A stretch of 64,000 nucleotides of DNA. Source: Szabonella alba (GTDB lineage Bacteria > Pseudomonadota > Alphaproteobacteria > Rhodobacterales > Rhodobacteraceae). Of this stretch, positions 36,286 to 45,585 are shown piece after piece (positions within the stretch are counted from its first letter, which is position 1; each line of letters opens with the position of its first letter). The stretch spans positions 434,001-498,000 of the forward strand of contig NZ_JAESVN010000001.1 in assembly GCF_016765775.1 (NCBI RefSeq), read 5' to 3'. The translations under genes and the position numbers were made by a program. The notes below the pieces were generated by a model. The model saw only the letters and a program-made list of their open reading frames with translations. It ran no database searches and was not told the DNA's origin.

Positions 36286-36857
36286 GCCGTTCCCGTCCCT
36301 GTCCCTGTCTCGGGGTCTTTCAGCCACAGCGGCAGGCCCGCGACCACCACCGCAACCCGCCCGGCCTGCGCCGCCAGCCGCTGGTTCAGCCGGCCCTGTT
36401 CATCGCGGAACTGCCGCGCCAGCGCGTTTTCCGGCACGATGGACCATCCCACCTCATTCGTGACGATGACGACCTCTGCCGGAGATTGTTTCAGCGCGTC
36501 CAGCAGGTGTCCGGTTTCCGCGCTCAGATCGCGCCCCGCCAGCAGGATATTCGTCAGCCACAGCGTCGCACAATCGAGCAGCACCGCCGAACCGGGGGCG
36601 ACATCGCTCAGCGCGCCCGCCAGATCCAGCGGTGCCTCGATGGTCTGCCAGCCCCCTGCCGCGCGGTCGGCGCGATGGGCCGCGATGCGGGCGCGCATTT
36701 CGTCATCCCGGCCTTCGGCGGTGGCAATATAGACCTTCGGGCGGGCCATGGCCCGCACCAGACCCTCCGCAAAGCGTGATTTGCCCGAACGGGCCCCGCC
36801 TGTCACCACTGTCAGACGGTCCGGCGATCCCTGATGCGAAATATCTGCGTTCTGCAT
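36282..36857 (-). CDS. cobU: Adenosylcobinamide kinase / guanylyltransferase
   Basis: Bifunctional enzyme that phosphorylates adenosylcobinamide and then adds GMP to make AdoCbi-GDP in the lower-ligand branch of vitamin B12 synthesis. The 191-residue protein has Walker A GGARSGKS (20-27), the active His region (YIATAEGRDDEMRARI, AAHRADR), and LLDCATLWLTN. It ends in a Gly-Thr run (TGTGTGTA). ATG 36857 is preceded by GAGG. It is divergent from rpoH across 119 bases and overlaps the downstream phosphatase. No other cob gene lies in the window, so the main cluster is elsewhere. Confidence 0.93.
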   Translation of the reverse strand: MQNADISHQGSPDRLTVVTGGARSGKSRFAEGLVRAMARPKVYIATAEGRDDEMRARIAAHRADRAAGGWQTIEAPLDLAGALSDVAPGSAVLLDCATLWLTNILLAGRDLSAETGHLLDALKQSPAEVVIVTNEVGWSIVPENALARQFRDEQGRLNQRLAAQAGRVAVVVAGLPLWLKDPETGTGTGTA

Positions 36858-36976
36858 GGCCTCGAGTGATCCGTTCCCCGCCCCGATGCGTAGGACATAG
36901 CGAAAGGTCGGGCAAGCCGACAGGGGCAGCCTCACGGTGATCGGACCGGTAGGGGCCTGACCGGCAGGAGGGTAAA

Positions 36977-37855
36977 ATGGCCTTCGACGGAACGAATGAT
37001 CAGACCATGTCCCGCCGCGCGATGAAGGCGGAACTGCTGGATGCCGAGACCGAATTGCGGCTGGCCTATGCCTGGCGTGACCAGCGCGATGAGGCGGCGC
37101 TGCATCGCCTGATTACTGCGTATATGCGGCTCGCCATCTCGATGGCGGCCAAGTTCCGCCGTTATGGCGCGCCGATGAACGACCTGATTCAAGAGGCGAG
37201 CCTTGGCCTGATGAAGGCCGCCGACCGCTTTGATCCCGACCGGGGGGTGCGGTTTTCCACCTATGCGGTCTGGTGGATCAAGGCCTCGATTCAGGATTAT
37301 GTCATGCGCAACTGGTCGATGGTGCGCACCGGATCGACCTCCAGTCAGAAATCGCTGTTCTTCAACCTGCGCCGGGTGCAGGCGCGGCTGGAACGCGAGG
37401 CCTCGGCGGCGGGTGAGGATCTGGACGGACATCAGCTGCGCGAAAGGATCGCATCGGAAATCGGTGTGCCGCTGGCGGATGTCGAGATGATGGAGGGCCG
37501 GCTTTCGGGGTCGGATTTTTCGTTGAATGCGACGCGGGCGGCTGGGGAAGAGGGCCGCGAATGGATCGAGACGCTGGAGGATGACTGCGCGCAGGCCGCC
37601 GAACAGGTCGAGGATGCCCATGATACCGATCTGCTGCGCGGCTGGCTGGTCGAGGCGATGGGGGCGCTGAACCCGCGCGAACGCTTCATCGTGACCGAAC
37701 GCAAGCTGCGCGGTGAGGGACGGACGCTGGAAAGTCTGGGCGATGAACTGGGCCTGTCGAAAGAGCGCGTGCGCCAGCTTGAAGCCTCGGCCTTTGCCAA
37801 GATGCGCCGCAGCCTTGAAACCCAGTCGCGGGAAGTGCAACACTTTCTGGCATGA
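36977..37855 (+). CDS. rpoH: RNA polymerase sigma factor RpoH-type (heat-shock sigma-32 family)
   Basis: The 292-residue sigma factor has region 2 (LRLAISMAAKFRRYG, DLIQEASLGLMKAADRFDPD, FSTYAVWWIKASIQ), the RpoH box QKSLFFNLRR (124-133), and region 4 with a helix-turn-helix (ESLGDELGLSKERVRQLE, about 247-264). There is no region 1.1. Rhodobacterales usually have two RpoH proteins; the RpoH box with QKSLFF agrees with the second (RpoHII), which covers singlet-oxygen and heat responses in R. sphaeroides. That paralogue assignment is inferred. ATG 36977 follows GGAGGG. The ChaN gene starts inside its stop codon, so they are coupled. Confidence 0.93.
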   Translation: MAFDGTNDQTMSRRAMKAELLDAETELRLAYAWRDQRDEAALHRLITAYMRLAISMAAKFRRYGAPMNDLIQEASLGLMKAADRFDPDRGVRFSTYAVWWIKASIQDYVMRNWSMVRTGSTSSQKSLFFNLRRVQARLEREASAAGEDLDGHQLRERIASEIGVPLADVEMMEGRLSGSDFSLNATRAAGEEGREWIETLEDDCAQAAEQVEDAHDTDLLRGWLVEAMGALNPRERFIVTERKLRGEGRTLESLGDELGLSKERVRQLEASAFAKMRRSLETQSREVQHFLA

Positions 37856-38736
37856 TGCATGCCCGTTTCCCGCTTCACGCCCTTCTGTCCTGCGCTGTCC
37901 TGTGCCTGTCGCTGATCGGGTCGCTGGCCGGGCCGCAGGCGGGCATGGCCCAGCCCCGGGGCCAGATCGGCCCCGATGATCTGGCCACACTTCCGCCTGC
38001 TGATATCGTCATTCTGGGGGAGGTGCATGACAATCCCGCCCATCACCGCAATCAGGCCACCGCCGTCGCCGCGATTCGGCCCGCCGCACTGGTGTTTGAG
38101 ATGTTCGGGCCGGATCAGGCCGCCCGTGCCACCGATGTGCCGCGCGATGATGCCGGGGCGATGGCGGCGGCCCTGGGCTGGGAGGGCGGTGGCTGGTCGG
38201 ATTTCGCGCTTTATCATCCCATCCTTGCCGCTGCCCCCGGGGCCGCGATCTATGGGGCCGCCCTGCCGCGAGACATGGTGCGCCGTGCCATGACCGATGG
38301 CGCAGCGGCGGTCTTTGGCGATAATGCGGCAGTTTACGGGCTGGACCAGCCGCTGCCCCCCGATCTTCAGGCCGCGCGGGAGGCCGAACAGCAGGCCGCG
38401 CATTGCAATGCGCTGCCCGAGGCGATGCTGCCCGGCATGGTGGCCGCGCAGGCGCTGCGCGATGCCGCCTTTTCACGAACCGCCCTGACCGCGCTGGCCG
38501 AAACCGGCGGTCCGGTTGTGGTGATCGCGGGATCGGGTCATGCCGACCGCGACCGTGGGATGCCGGCTTTCCTGACCCGGGCCGCCCCCGATGTCACCCT
38601 GCTGTCACTGGGTCAGGTCGAGGCGCCCGCCGCCGCCCTGCAGCCCTATGATCTGTGGATCGTGACCGATGCCGCACCGCGTGACGACCCCTGCGCTGCC
38701 TTCCAGCCGCCCGCCGCCCCGCAGCAGGGCGGTTGA
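37852..38736 (+). CDS. ChaN family haem/iron-regulated protein
   Basis: The 294-residue product has a signal peptide (hydrophobic 9-27, cleavage near GMA-Q at about 33) and the ChaN domain: IVILGEVHDNPAHHRNQ (about 51-67), ALVFEMFGPDQ, ALYHPIL, and GSGHADRDRGMPAFL. ChaN binds haem in Campylobacter; the family is predicted to handle periplasmic or surface haem iron. The His residues that would ligate haem are present in EVHD and GSGHAD. It overlaps rpoH by four bases, so it is produced with the stress sigma factor. A lipobox is possible at LLSC but lies very early in the signal, so secretion is more likely. Confidence 0.85.
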   Translation: MMHARFPLHALLSCAVLCLSLIGSLAGPQAGMAQPRGQIGPDDLATLPPADIVILGEVHDNPAHHRNQATAVAAIRPAALVFEMFGPDQAARATDVPRDDAGAMAAALGWEGGGWSDFALYHPILAAAPGAAIYGAALPRDMVRRAMTDGAAAVFGDNAAVYGLDQPLPPDLQAAREAEQQAAHCNALPEAMLPGMVAAQALRDAAFSRTALTALAETGGPVVVIAGSGHADRDRGMPAFLTRAAPDVTLLSLGQVEAPAAALQPYDLWIVTDAAPRDDPCAAFQPPAAPQQGG

Positions 38737-38786
38737 GTTCACCCCCGGCGCCCCGTAAAGCTGGGCAGAGGATTGTGCAGGGGGCA

Positions 38787-39995
38787 ATGATGCTGGCAGG
38801 CAAGCGGGTACTTCTGATCCTTGGCGGCGGGATCGCGGCCTACAAGGGGCTGGATCTGATCCGCCGCCTGCGTGAACGCGGGGCTGCGGTGACGCCGGTC
38901 CTGACGCGTGCGGGGGCTGAATTTGTCACCCCGCTTTCCGTGGCCGCCCTTGCAGGCGCGCCCGTGCATCAGGATCTGTTCGACCTGACCGCCGAGGCGG
39001 AAATGGGGCATATCCAGTTGTCGCGCTCCGCCGATCTGCTGGTCGTGGCCCCGGCCACCGCCGATCTGATGGCAAAACTGGCGCAGGGGCGGGCGGATGA
39101 TCTGGCCTCGACCCTGCTTCTGGCCACCGATACGCCGGTTCTGATCGCGCCTGCGATGAATGTGCGGATGTGGGACCACCCGGCGACGCAGCGCAATCTG
39201 GCGGTGATACGCGGGGACGGGGTGTCCGTTGTCGGCCCGAATGAGGGCGACATGGCCTGCGGCGAATACGGGCCGGGGCGCATGGCCGAACCGCTGGAGA
39301 TCGCCGCCGCCATCGAGGCGCGGCTTGCGGCCATGGCCGGAGGGCGGCCCCTGCAGGGGCGGCATGTGCTGGTCACCTCGGGGCCGACGCATGAACCGAT
39401 TGATCCGGTGCGCTATATCGCGAACCGGTCCTCGGGAGCCCAGGGCACGGCAATTGCGGCGGCGTTGCGCGATCTGGGGGCGAATGTCACCTTCATCACC
39501 GGCCCCGCCACGATGCCACCGCCCGCCGGTGTGACCGTGATTGCGGTTGAAACGGCGGCCCAGATGATGACCGCCGTGACTGCGGCCCTGCCCGCCGATG
39601 CCGCCGTGATGGCCGCTGCCGTGGCCGACTGGCATGTCGCCAATGCAGGCGCGCAGAAGATGAAGAAGGACGGATCGGGCCGTGCTCCGGCGTTGGACTT
39701 TGCCGAGAATCCGGACATTCTGGCTACCGTCTCCCGCGCGGCGGACCGGCCCCGTCTGGTCGTGGGTTTTGCCGCCGAGACGGAAAACGTGATCGACCAT
39801 GCCAGCGCGAAACGGCTGCGCAAGGGCTGTGACTGGATCCTTGCCAATGATGTCAGCCCCGCGACCGGCATCATGGGCGGCAGTGAAAACGCCGTGACTT
39901 TGATCACCGCCGACGGGGCCGAGGACTGGCCGCGCATGGGCAAGGCCGAGGTGGCGCGCAGGCTTGCTGCGCGGATTGCGGAGGCGCTGACATGA
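38787..39995 (+). CDS. coaBC: Bifunctional phosphopantothenoylcysteine decarboxylase / synthetase
   Basis: CoaBC makes 4'-phosphopantetheine from phosphopantothenate and cysteine in coenzyme A synthesis. The 402-residue chain has the flavin-binding CoaC half first ([54 protein letters not shown], and [12 protein letters not shown] with the active Cys), then the CoaB half ([21 protein letters not shown] and DILATVS). Start ATG 38787 follows GCAGGGGG, 51 bases after the ChaN stop. The dut gene starts inside its stop codon. Confidence 0.96.
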   Translation: MMLAGKRVLLILGGGIAAYKGLDLIRRLRERGAAVTPVLTRAGAEFVTPLSVAALAGAPVHQDLFDLTAEAEMGHIQLSRSADLLVVAPATADLMAKLAQGRADDLASTLLLATDTPVLIAPAMNVRMWDHPATQRNLAVIRGDGVSVVGPNEGDMACGEYGPGRMAEPLEIAAAIEARLAAMAGGRPLQGRHVLVTSGPTHEPIDPVRYIANRSSGAQGTAIAAALRDLGANVTFITGPATMPPPAGVTVIAVETAAQMMTAVTAALPADAAVMAAAVADWHVANAGAQKMKKDGSGRAPALDFAENPDILATVSRAADRPRLVVGFAAETENVIDHASAKRLRKGCDWILANDVSPATGIMGGSENAVTLITADGAEDWPRMGKAEVARRLAARIAEALT

Positions 39996-40468
39996 CCAGC
40001 TCCCTTCCTGTGCTGCGCGTCTTACATGAGGACTGGGCCGATCCCGGCCTGCCCTTGCCGCGCTATGAAACCGCAGGGGCAGCGGGCGCCGATATCCGCG
40101 CCAATCTTCCCGCCGATCTGCGCGAAAGCGGCATCACGCTGGCACCGATGGAACGGCGGATCTGCCCGACGGGCCTGCGCGTCGCGATCCCCGATGGCTA
40201 TGAAATGCAGATCCGGCCCCGGTCGGGCCTCGCGCTGAAACATGGCATCACCCTGCCCAACACGCCCGGCACCATCGACAGCGATTATCGCGGGCCTCTG
40301 GGCGTGGCGCTGGTCAATCTGGGGGCGGAACCCTATGTCATCCATCATGGCGACCGGATCGCGCAGATGATCGTGGCCCCGGTCGTGCAGGTGCGGTTTC
40401 AGATCGTGACCGAACTGGATGAGACGGCGCGCGGGACGGGCGGTTTCGGCTCGACCGGCAGGGCATGA
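39992..40468 (+). CDS. dut: dUTP diphosphatase
   Basis: Hydrolyses dUTP to dUMP, supplying thymidylate synthesis and keeping uracil out of DNA. The 158-residue trimeric dUTPase has all five motifs: AGAADIRA-type near 29-37 (AAGADIRA), [11 protein letters not shown] (about 74-84), the nucleotide pocket GTIDSDYRG (92-100), DRIAQMIV (120-127), and the flexible C-terminal [10 protein letters not shown] (147-156) that closes over the phosphates. It overlaps coaBC (ATGA), a common bacterial pairing. The MoeB-like gene follows after 34 bases. Confidence 0.96.
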   Translation: MTSSLPVLRVLHEDWADPGLPLPRYETAGAAGADIRANLPADLRESGITLAPMERRICPTGLRVAIPDGYEMQIRPRSGLALKHGITLPNTPGTIDSDYRGPLGVALVNLGAEPYVIHHGDRIAQMIVAPVVQVRFQIVTELDETARGTGGFGSTGRA

Positions 40469-40502
40469 AGGCGCGACGCGGCGCGCAGGCGGGCAGGATG
40501 CG

Positions 40503-41585
40503 ATGATCGGCCTTCTGGGGTTCGGGGTGATCTGGGCGCTGGCGCGCTGGCGGCCTGGGCTGGTGCCGGGGCTGCCGCTGGCGCTGATCTGGTGGGGGAT
40601 GTTGCTGCTGGTCCATGCGCCGCTGATCGCCCAGCCCAATCCGGTGGCCGGGTTTCTGGGGGGTGATTTCCGCGCATGGCTGCTGTTCGGGGCGCTGCTG
40701 GCCTTGATTCTGGCCTATCGGCGCGGTCTGGCGGCACTGCACCGCCGTGCGGCGGGGGCAGCGGCGCAGGCCGGGACAGACAAAGCCCCGAGTGCAGTCA
40801 ACGCCGTGCCCGCCTTCACCGCGCCCGCCTTCACCGCGACCGAGCTTGAGCGCTATTCCCGCCATATCATGCTGCGTGAGATTGGCGGAACCGGGCAGAA
40901 ACGGCTGAAATCGGCGCGGGTGCTGGTCGTGGGGGCCGGGGGGCTGGGCAGTCCGGTCCTTTTGTATCTTGCGGCGGCGGGGGTGGGGCGCATCACGGTG
41001 ATCGACCCGGACCGCGTGGAAAACTCAAACCTGCAGCGGCAGGTCATCCATCGCGATGACAGCCTTGGCCAGCCCAAGGTGCAATCTGCGGCTGACGCGA
41101 TGCGCGCGCTCAACCCCTTTGTCGAAATCGTGACCCATATCGGCAGGCTGGATGAAGACAGCCGCGACCTGCTGGATGGGCAGGATCTGATCCTCGACGG
41201 AACCGACAATTTCGACACACGATACGGTGTGAACCGTTGGGCGGTAGCGGCGGGCAAGCCTTTGATTTCTGGCGCGATCACGCAATGGGAAGGGCAGATC
41301 GGCCTTTATGATCCGGCGCGCGGCGGGCCCTGTTACGAATGCGTCTTTCCAACCCGTCCCGCCCCGGGGCTGGTGCCGACCTGCGCCGAGGCCGGGGTGG
41401 CTGGACCGCTGCCCGGCGTTATCGGCGCGATGATGGCGCTGGAGGCGGTGAAACATCTGACCGGGGCGGGGCAGGGGCTGCGCGGGCGGCTGATGATCCA
41501 TGACGCGCTTTATGCCGAGACGCGGATGATCGGCACCCGCCCGCGCGCCGACTGCCCTGTCTGTGCCGGGCGTGGGGTCGTTTAA
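40503..41585 (+). CDS. moeB: MoeB/ThiF-type adenylyltransferase with an N-terminal membrane region
   Basis: From about residue 115 the 360-residue protein is an E1-like enzyme: YSRHIMLREIGGTGQ, ATP loop GAGGLGSP (144-151), NLQRQVIH, and two zinc-binding CxxC pairs (CYEC and CPVC). It should adenylate the C-terminus of MoaD or ThiS to allow thiolation. The C-terminal rhodanese domain of eukaryotic homologues is absent. The first 75 residues hold two or three hydrophobic segments (about 1-14, 22-43, 57-72), which is unusual for this normally cytosolic enzyme. Start ATG 40503 follows GCAGGATGCG. Function as molybdenum cofactor or thiamine enzyme cannot be separated by inspection. Confidence 0.85.
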   Translation: MIGLLGFGVIWALARWRPGLVPGLPLALIWWGMLLLVHAPLIAQPNPVAGFLGGDFRAWLLFGALLALILAYRRGLAALHRRAAGAAAQAGTDKAPSAVNAVPAFTAPAFTATELERYSRHIMLREIGGTGQKRLKSARVLVVGAGGLGSPVLLYLAAAGVGRITVIDPDRVENSNLQRQVIHRDDSLGQPKVQSAADAMRALNPFVEIVTHIGRLDEDSRDLLDGQDLILDGTDNFDTRYGVNRWAVAAGKPLISGAITQWEGQIGLYDPARGGPCYECVFPTRPAPGLVPTCAEAGVAGPLPGVIGAMMALEAVKHLTGAGQGLRGRLMIHDALYAETRMIGTRPRADCPVCAGRGVV

Positions 41586-41655
41586 AACCCCGTCAAGGGC
41601 AGGGCTGGACCTTACCGGGCAGGATGCCTAGCTTGCCGGGCAAAGGAGATTACCC

Positions 41656-43674
41656 ATGACCAACCCGCTTTTGTCCTCTTGGGACGCGCCTTTCGGTCTG
41701 CCGCCCTTCGATCTGATCGAGGACGCGCATTTCGCTCCGGCCTTTGACGCCGCATTGGCCGAGGCCCGCACCCGCATCGCCGCGATTGCCGAAGATCCTG
41801 CCGCGCCGAATTTCGAAAACACCATTGCGGCGCTGGAGCAGGCATCGGGCCTTCTGGACCGGGTGGCCGGCGTTTTCTACAATGTCGCAGGCGCTGACAG
41901 CACCGAGACGCGCGAGGCGCTGCAACGCGATCTGGCCCCGAAGATGAGCGCCTATTCGTCCGAAATCACCGGCAATGCGGCGCTGTTCGCACGGATCGAA
42001 ACCCTGTGGCAGGATCGTGCCGCGTTGGATCTGGATGCTGAACAGGCCCGGGTGCTGGAGCTTTACCACCGCATGTTTGTGCGCGCAGGCGCCCGCCTGA
42101 CGGGGGATGAGGCCGCGCGGATGAAAGCGGTGAAATCGCGTCTGGCAACCCTTGGCACCAGCTTCAGCCAGAACCTGCTGGCCGAGGAACGCGGCTGGTT
42201 CATGGATGTGACTGAGGCGGATCTTGAAGGTCTGCCCGATTTCGTGACCGATGCCGCGCGTGCGGCCGGGGCGGAACGCGGGCGGCCCGGACCGGCCATC
42301 ACGCTGAACCGGTCGCTGATCGTGCCTTTCCTGCAGTTTTCGCCGCGCCGCGACCTGCGCCAGCGCGCCTATGCGGCTTGGGTGGCCCGGGGTGAGAATG
42401 GCAATGACCACGACAACCGTGCCATTGCTGCCGAGATCCTTGCGCTGCGGGCCGAGCGGGCCACCCTGCTGGGCTATGCCGATTTCGCCAGTTACAAGCT
42501 GGAAACCGAAATGGCGGGCCATCCCGGCGCGGTGCGCGATTTGCTGATGCGGGTCTGGAAACCGGCCCGGGCGGCGGCGGGGGCGGATGCCGAAATCCTG
42601 ACGGCGATGATGGCCTCCGAGGGCATCAACGGCCCGCTGGAGCCCTGGGACTGGCGCTACTATGCCGAAAAGCGCCGCAAGGCCGAGCATGATCTGGATG
42701 AGGCAGCGCTGAAACCCTATCTGGGGCTTGAGGCGATGCTGGGCGCGATGTTCGATTGCGCGACGCGGTTGTTCGGGCTGGAGTTTCGCCCGCTGGATCT
42801 TGCGCTGTATCACACGGATGCGCGGGCGTGGGAGGTGACCCGGCAGGGCCGTCATGTCGCGGTCTTCATCGGCGACTACTTTGCCCGCTCCTCGAAACGC
42901 TCGGGCGCATGGTGTTCGGCGATGCGCAGCCAGCGCAAACTGGGTGGCGATGTGCGTCCCGTCGTCGTCAATGTCTGCAATTTCGCCAAGGGCGATCCGG
43001 CACTGCTGTCCTGGGATGATGCCCGGACATTGTTCCATGAATTCGGCCATGCGCTGCATCAGATGCTGTCGGATGTGACCCATGAATTCATCTCGGGCAC
43101 CTCGGTCGCACGCGATTTCGTCGAATTGCCCAGCCAGCTTTATGAACACTGGCTGTCGGTGCCGGAAGTGCTGGAACGCCATGCCCGCCACTGGAAGACG
43201 GGCGCGCCGATGCCTGCTGATTTGCGCGAACGCCTGCTGGCGGCGCAGACCTTCGATCAGGGCTTTTCCACGGTGGAATATCTGGCCTCGGCGCTGGTCG
43301 ATCTGGGCTTTCATGAAGGTCCGGCCCCCGCCGATCCGATGGCGCGGCAGGCCGAAATTCTGGCCGCACTGGACATGCCGCGCGCGATCCGCATGCGCCA
43401 TGCAACCCCGCATTTCGCGCATGTCTTTTCCGGCGACGGCTATTCTGCGGGATATTACAGCTATATGTGGTCCGAAGTCATGGATGCCGATGCCTTTGCC
43501 GCCTTTGAGGAGGCGGGTGACGTGTTTGACCCCGCGACAGCGGCGCGGCTGGAAAAATTCATCCTGTCGGCAGGCGGATCGCGTGAGGCGGATGCGCTTT
43601 ACCGCGAATTCCGTGGACGGATGCCGGGGGTGGAGCCGCTGCTGAAAGGGCGCGGGCTGGTCGAACCGGCCTGA
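41656..43674 (+). CDS. M3-family oligopeptidase (PrlC/Dcp-like)
   Basis: Zinc metallopeptidase of the thimet-oligopeptidase family that degrades short peptides in the cytosol. The 672-residue chain has the HEFGH zinc site at H461-E462-H465 (FHEFGHALHQML), with the third ligand expected in the Glu of the next helix. The N-terminal half is all helical, as the family requires. There is no signal peptide. Upstream GGAG lies before ATG 41656, 70 bases after the MoeB-like gene. OpdA (PrlC) and Dcp are both possible; the start PLLSSWDAPFGLPPFDLI resembles the oligopeptidase A group. Confidence 0.93.
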   Translation: MTNPLLSSWDAPFGLPPFDLIEDAHFAPAFDAALAEARTRIAAIAEDPAAPNFENTIAALEQASGLLDRVAGVFYNVAGADSTETREALQRDLAPKMSAYSSEITGNAALFARIETLWQDRAALDLDAEQARVLELYHRMFVRAGARLTGDEAARMKAVKSRLATLGTSFSQNLLAEERGWFMDVTEADLEGLPDFVTDAARAAGAERGRPGPAITLNRSLIVPFLQFSPRRDLRQRAYAAWVARGENGNDHDNRAIAAEILALRAERATLLGYADFASYKLETEMAGHPGAVRDLLMRVWKPARAAAGADAEILTAMMASEGINGPLEPWDWRYYAEKRRKAEHDLDEAALKPYLGLEAMLGAMFDCATRLFGLEFRPLDLALYHTDARAWEVTRQGRHVAVFIGDYFARSSKRSGAWCSAMRSQRKLGGDVRPVVVNVCNFAKGDPALLSWDDARTLFHEFGHALHQMLSDVTHEFISGTSVARDFVELPSQLYEHWLSVPEVLERHARHWKTGAPMPADLRERLLAAQTFDQGFSTVEYLASALVDLGFHEGPAPADPMARQAEILAALDMPRAIRMRHATPHFAHVFSGDGYSAGYYSYMWSEVMDADAFAAFEEAGDVFDPATAARLEKFILSAGGSREADALYREFRGRMPGVEPLLKGRGLVEPA

Positions 43675-43798
43675 GACGGGGCTGCCCTGCATGCCGTGAG
43701 CGAAAAGTGGGGGCTGCCCCCCCGGTCGGTGCTGGCTGGATGCGACAGGCAAAGGCGGCTATAGCCCGGACGGAACGGGACATGCGGGAGGGCAGGCG

Positions 43799-44398
43799 AT
43801 GCGCGCCGATCAGGATGAAGCGACAGGTGGGCCGAAGGAAGCGCAGGCACCGGGGGCGCAGGACCATGACGCCACAGAGCACGCTGTTTTCGGGCGCACC
43901 AGCGAAGGCGATCTGATCCTTGCACGGCTGATGCCCTCACCGGCGCGGCGCGTCATCGGGGCGGTCATCCTGTTTTCGCTGGGCCTGTTCGTTCTGTATC
44001 TGGCCCTGTGGCAGGCGCCCGAGGGGCTGCTGCTGCGGTTGTTCCTGCTGATCTTCGCGCTGTCGGTCCTGTTCGGTTGCCTCCGCCTCTGGCAGGCGAC
44101 CGAGCGGGGGCTTGAACTGACGCCGCGCGAATTGCGGGAGACGGGCGGGCGGCGGCTTGCGTTGGTGGCGCAGATGCAGGACGCGTCACGCGGGGCCTTT
44201 GCCTTCAAGCCCTCAAACGGGTTCATGGTGCGGCTGGACGCCCCCGGTGCCACCGTCTGGGCACCGGGCCTGTGGTGGCGGTTGGGGCGGCGGCTGGGCG
44301 TCGGGGGCGTCACCTCGGCCAGTGAGGCGCGGTTCATGGCCGAACAGATCAACACGCTGATCGCGGCGCGGGCTCAATCCCGGACCGAACAGGATTAA
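43799..44398 (+). CDS. Hypothetical two-helix membrane protein
   Basis: The 199-residue protein starts with a polar, disordered-looking Gln/Glu/Asp segment (about 1-45), has two adjacent hydrophobic helices (about 50-71 and 77-95), then a basic soluble region with LRETGGRRLALVAQMQDASRG. The two close helices suggest a hairpin in the inner membrane with both ends in the cytosol. ATG 43799 has GGGAGGGCAGGCG before it. It is convergent with the TadE gene at 44420, 21 bases away. I do not recognise a family; many Rhodobacterales genomes carry similar uncharacterised proteins. Confidence 0.65.
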   Translation: MRADQDEATGGPKEAQAPGAQDHDATEHAVFGRTSEGDLILARLMPSPARRVIGAVILFSLGLFVLYLALWQAPEGLLLRLFLLIFALSVLFGCLRLWQATERGLELTPRELRETGGRRLALVAQMQDASRGAFAFKPSNGFMVRLDAPGATVWAPGLWWRLGRRLGVGGVTSASEARFMAEQINTLIAARAQSRTEQD

Positions 44399-44419
44399 AC
44401 CGGCCCCTCGGCGCCGGGA

Positions 44420-44995
44420 TCAGGAACAGGAATACCCCGTATGGCAGATCCGCGTGAGGAAACGCGGGCGCGTCACGATGAACTGTTCGATATCGGTCGG
44501 GCTGAGCCCGAAGCGCAGTGCCGGGATATAGGGTACTTCCGTCTCAACCAGAATTGCGCTGTCGCCATCCGCCATTTCGGGCAGGGCCCCGGTCAGTTCG
44601 GCAATCGTGCCGGTGGTCAGCGCGGGCTTGCCGGGCATGTCGCTGTTCGACCAGATCACCTCATACCGGTTTCTGTTTTCGCTCCACCGGTAGGAGGTGA
44701 TGCGCATGGTGGCATCCTGGTCGTCATCCAGCAGATAGGCCAGGGTGCTGCGCATCCCGTTCAGATAGGCGTTGTTCACCGAACCCTGCTGGCGTGAGAT
44801 CAGGTCCGAAATCGTATAGGAGGCCTTTTGCACCGTATTGATCGTGCGATAGACATCCCAATAGGCGAACAGCGCCGCATGGGCCCAGATCAGCACGGGA
44901 AGGACGATCACCGCTTCCAGCGTGACGCTGCCCCGGTCATCCCGGGCGAAACGGCGAAACGGATGGCGAAGGCGTGTCAGCATGCGCGCTCTCAT
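44420..44995 (-). CDS. TadE-like pseudopilin-type protein
   Basis: The 191-residue protein has a short basic start (RHPFRRFARDDRG), then SVTLEAVIVLPVLIWAHAALFAYW, the TadE signature with a conserved Glu at +5 of the hydrophobic stretch, so it is a candidate substrate for a prepilin peptidase. The rest is a small extracytoplasmic domain with two cysteines at the end (RICHTGYSCS). TadE proteins join the Flp/Tad pilus or act in related surface structures. It overlaps the upstream TadE gene by four bases (ATGA), being third in a three-gene operon. Confidence 0.85.
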   Translation of the reverse strand: MRARMLTRLRHPFRRFARDDRGSVTLEAVIVLPVLIWAHAALFAYWDVYRTINTVQKASYTISDLISRQQGSVNNAYLNGMRSTLAYLLDDDQDATMRITSYRWSENRNRYEVIWSNSDMPGKPALTTGTIAELTGALPEMADGDSAILVETEVPYIPALRFGLSPTDIEQFIVTRPRFLTRICHTGYSCS

Positions 44996-45585
44996 CTGGG
45001 TTCGTTCACGAAGGCAGAGCTTGCAACAAGCCCGTAAGCGCCGCCCGAATCCTTGGGCAGGCGAAGGCCGATGCCGGTGGTCGGAAACATCGCATCCTGC
45101 GCCACGCAGACGCGGACCAGCATGATCTGATGCGGCTGTCCGGGGTTGAAATTGTTGGGCGGGTTGATCTCTTCCTCACGGTTGACGCAGCCCGTCCGCG
45201 TATTCGGGAAGGCCCATGTGACCGTGCTGACCGGCTGCATCTCGACATGGATATTGGTCATGCAATCCTTCAGGATCACGCTGCCCCGGCAGACCTCGGA
45301 CTTGATGAGATCGGCATCGGGATTGGTGAACTGACCCAGCCGCAATTCGCGCATCGTCATATCCAGGGATCGTTCCAGCATGATGAAACGCGTCATCAGC
45401 AAGCCCGCCTCGAAGGCCGACATGAAGATCAGCAGCAGAACCGGAAGCACCAGCACGAATTCCAGCGAGGCGACGCCCCGGCGGTCGCGCCAGATCCGGC
45501 GGCGCAGCATTGCCGCCAGCCGTCGCAACCCGCGTGATGGCCCGGTTCGGGGCGCGGGAGGCGTGGGGTCGGAAAGCATGGTCAT
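44992..45585 (-). CDS. TadE-family protein
   Basis: The 197-residue protein begins with a disordered Pro-rich arm and then RRGVASLEFVLVLPVLLLIF (about 35-54), the TadE hydrophobic N-terminus with its Glu. Three cysteines follow in the extracytoplasmic part (EVCRG, KDCMTN, RTGCVN, VRVCVAQ give four). The presence of two TadE-like genes beside a TadG-like gene is the usual minor-pilin set of Tad systems. It is translationally coupled to both neighbours by ATGA overlaps; ATG 45585 is used, ATG 45579 is equally possible. Confidence 0.87.
   Translation of the reverse strand: MTMLSDPTPPAPRTGPSRGLRRLAAMLRRRIWRDRRGVASLEFVLVLPVLLLIFMSAFEAGLLMTRFIMLERSLDMTMRELRLGQFTNPDADLIKSEVCRGSVILKDCMTNIHVEMQPVSTVTWAFPNTRTGCVNREEEINPPNNFNPGQPHQIMLVRVCVAQDAMFPTTGIGLRLPKDSGGAYGLVASSAFVNEPR

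Noticed and set aside
41650-43752. A 700-codon minus-strand frame opposite the M3 oligopeptidase
   Set aside because: The sense strand has the HEFGH site and full family length. The antisense product is His/Arg/Gln-rich with no domain and no ribosome binding site.
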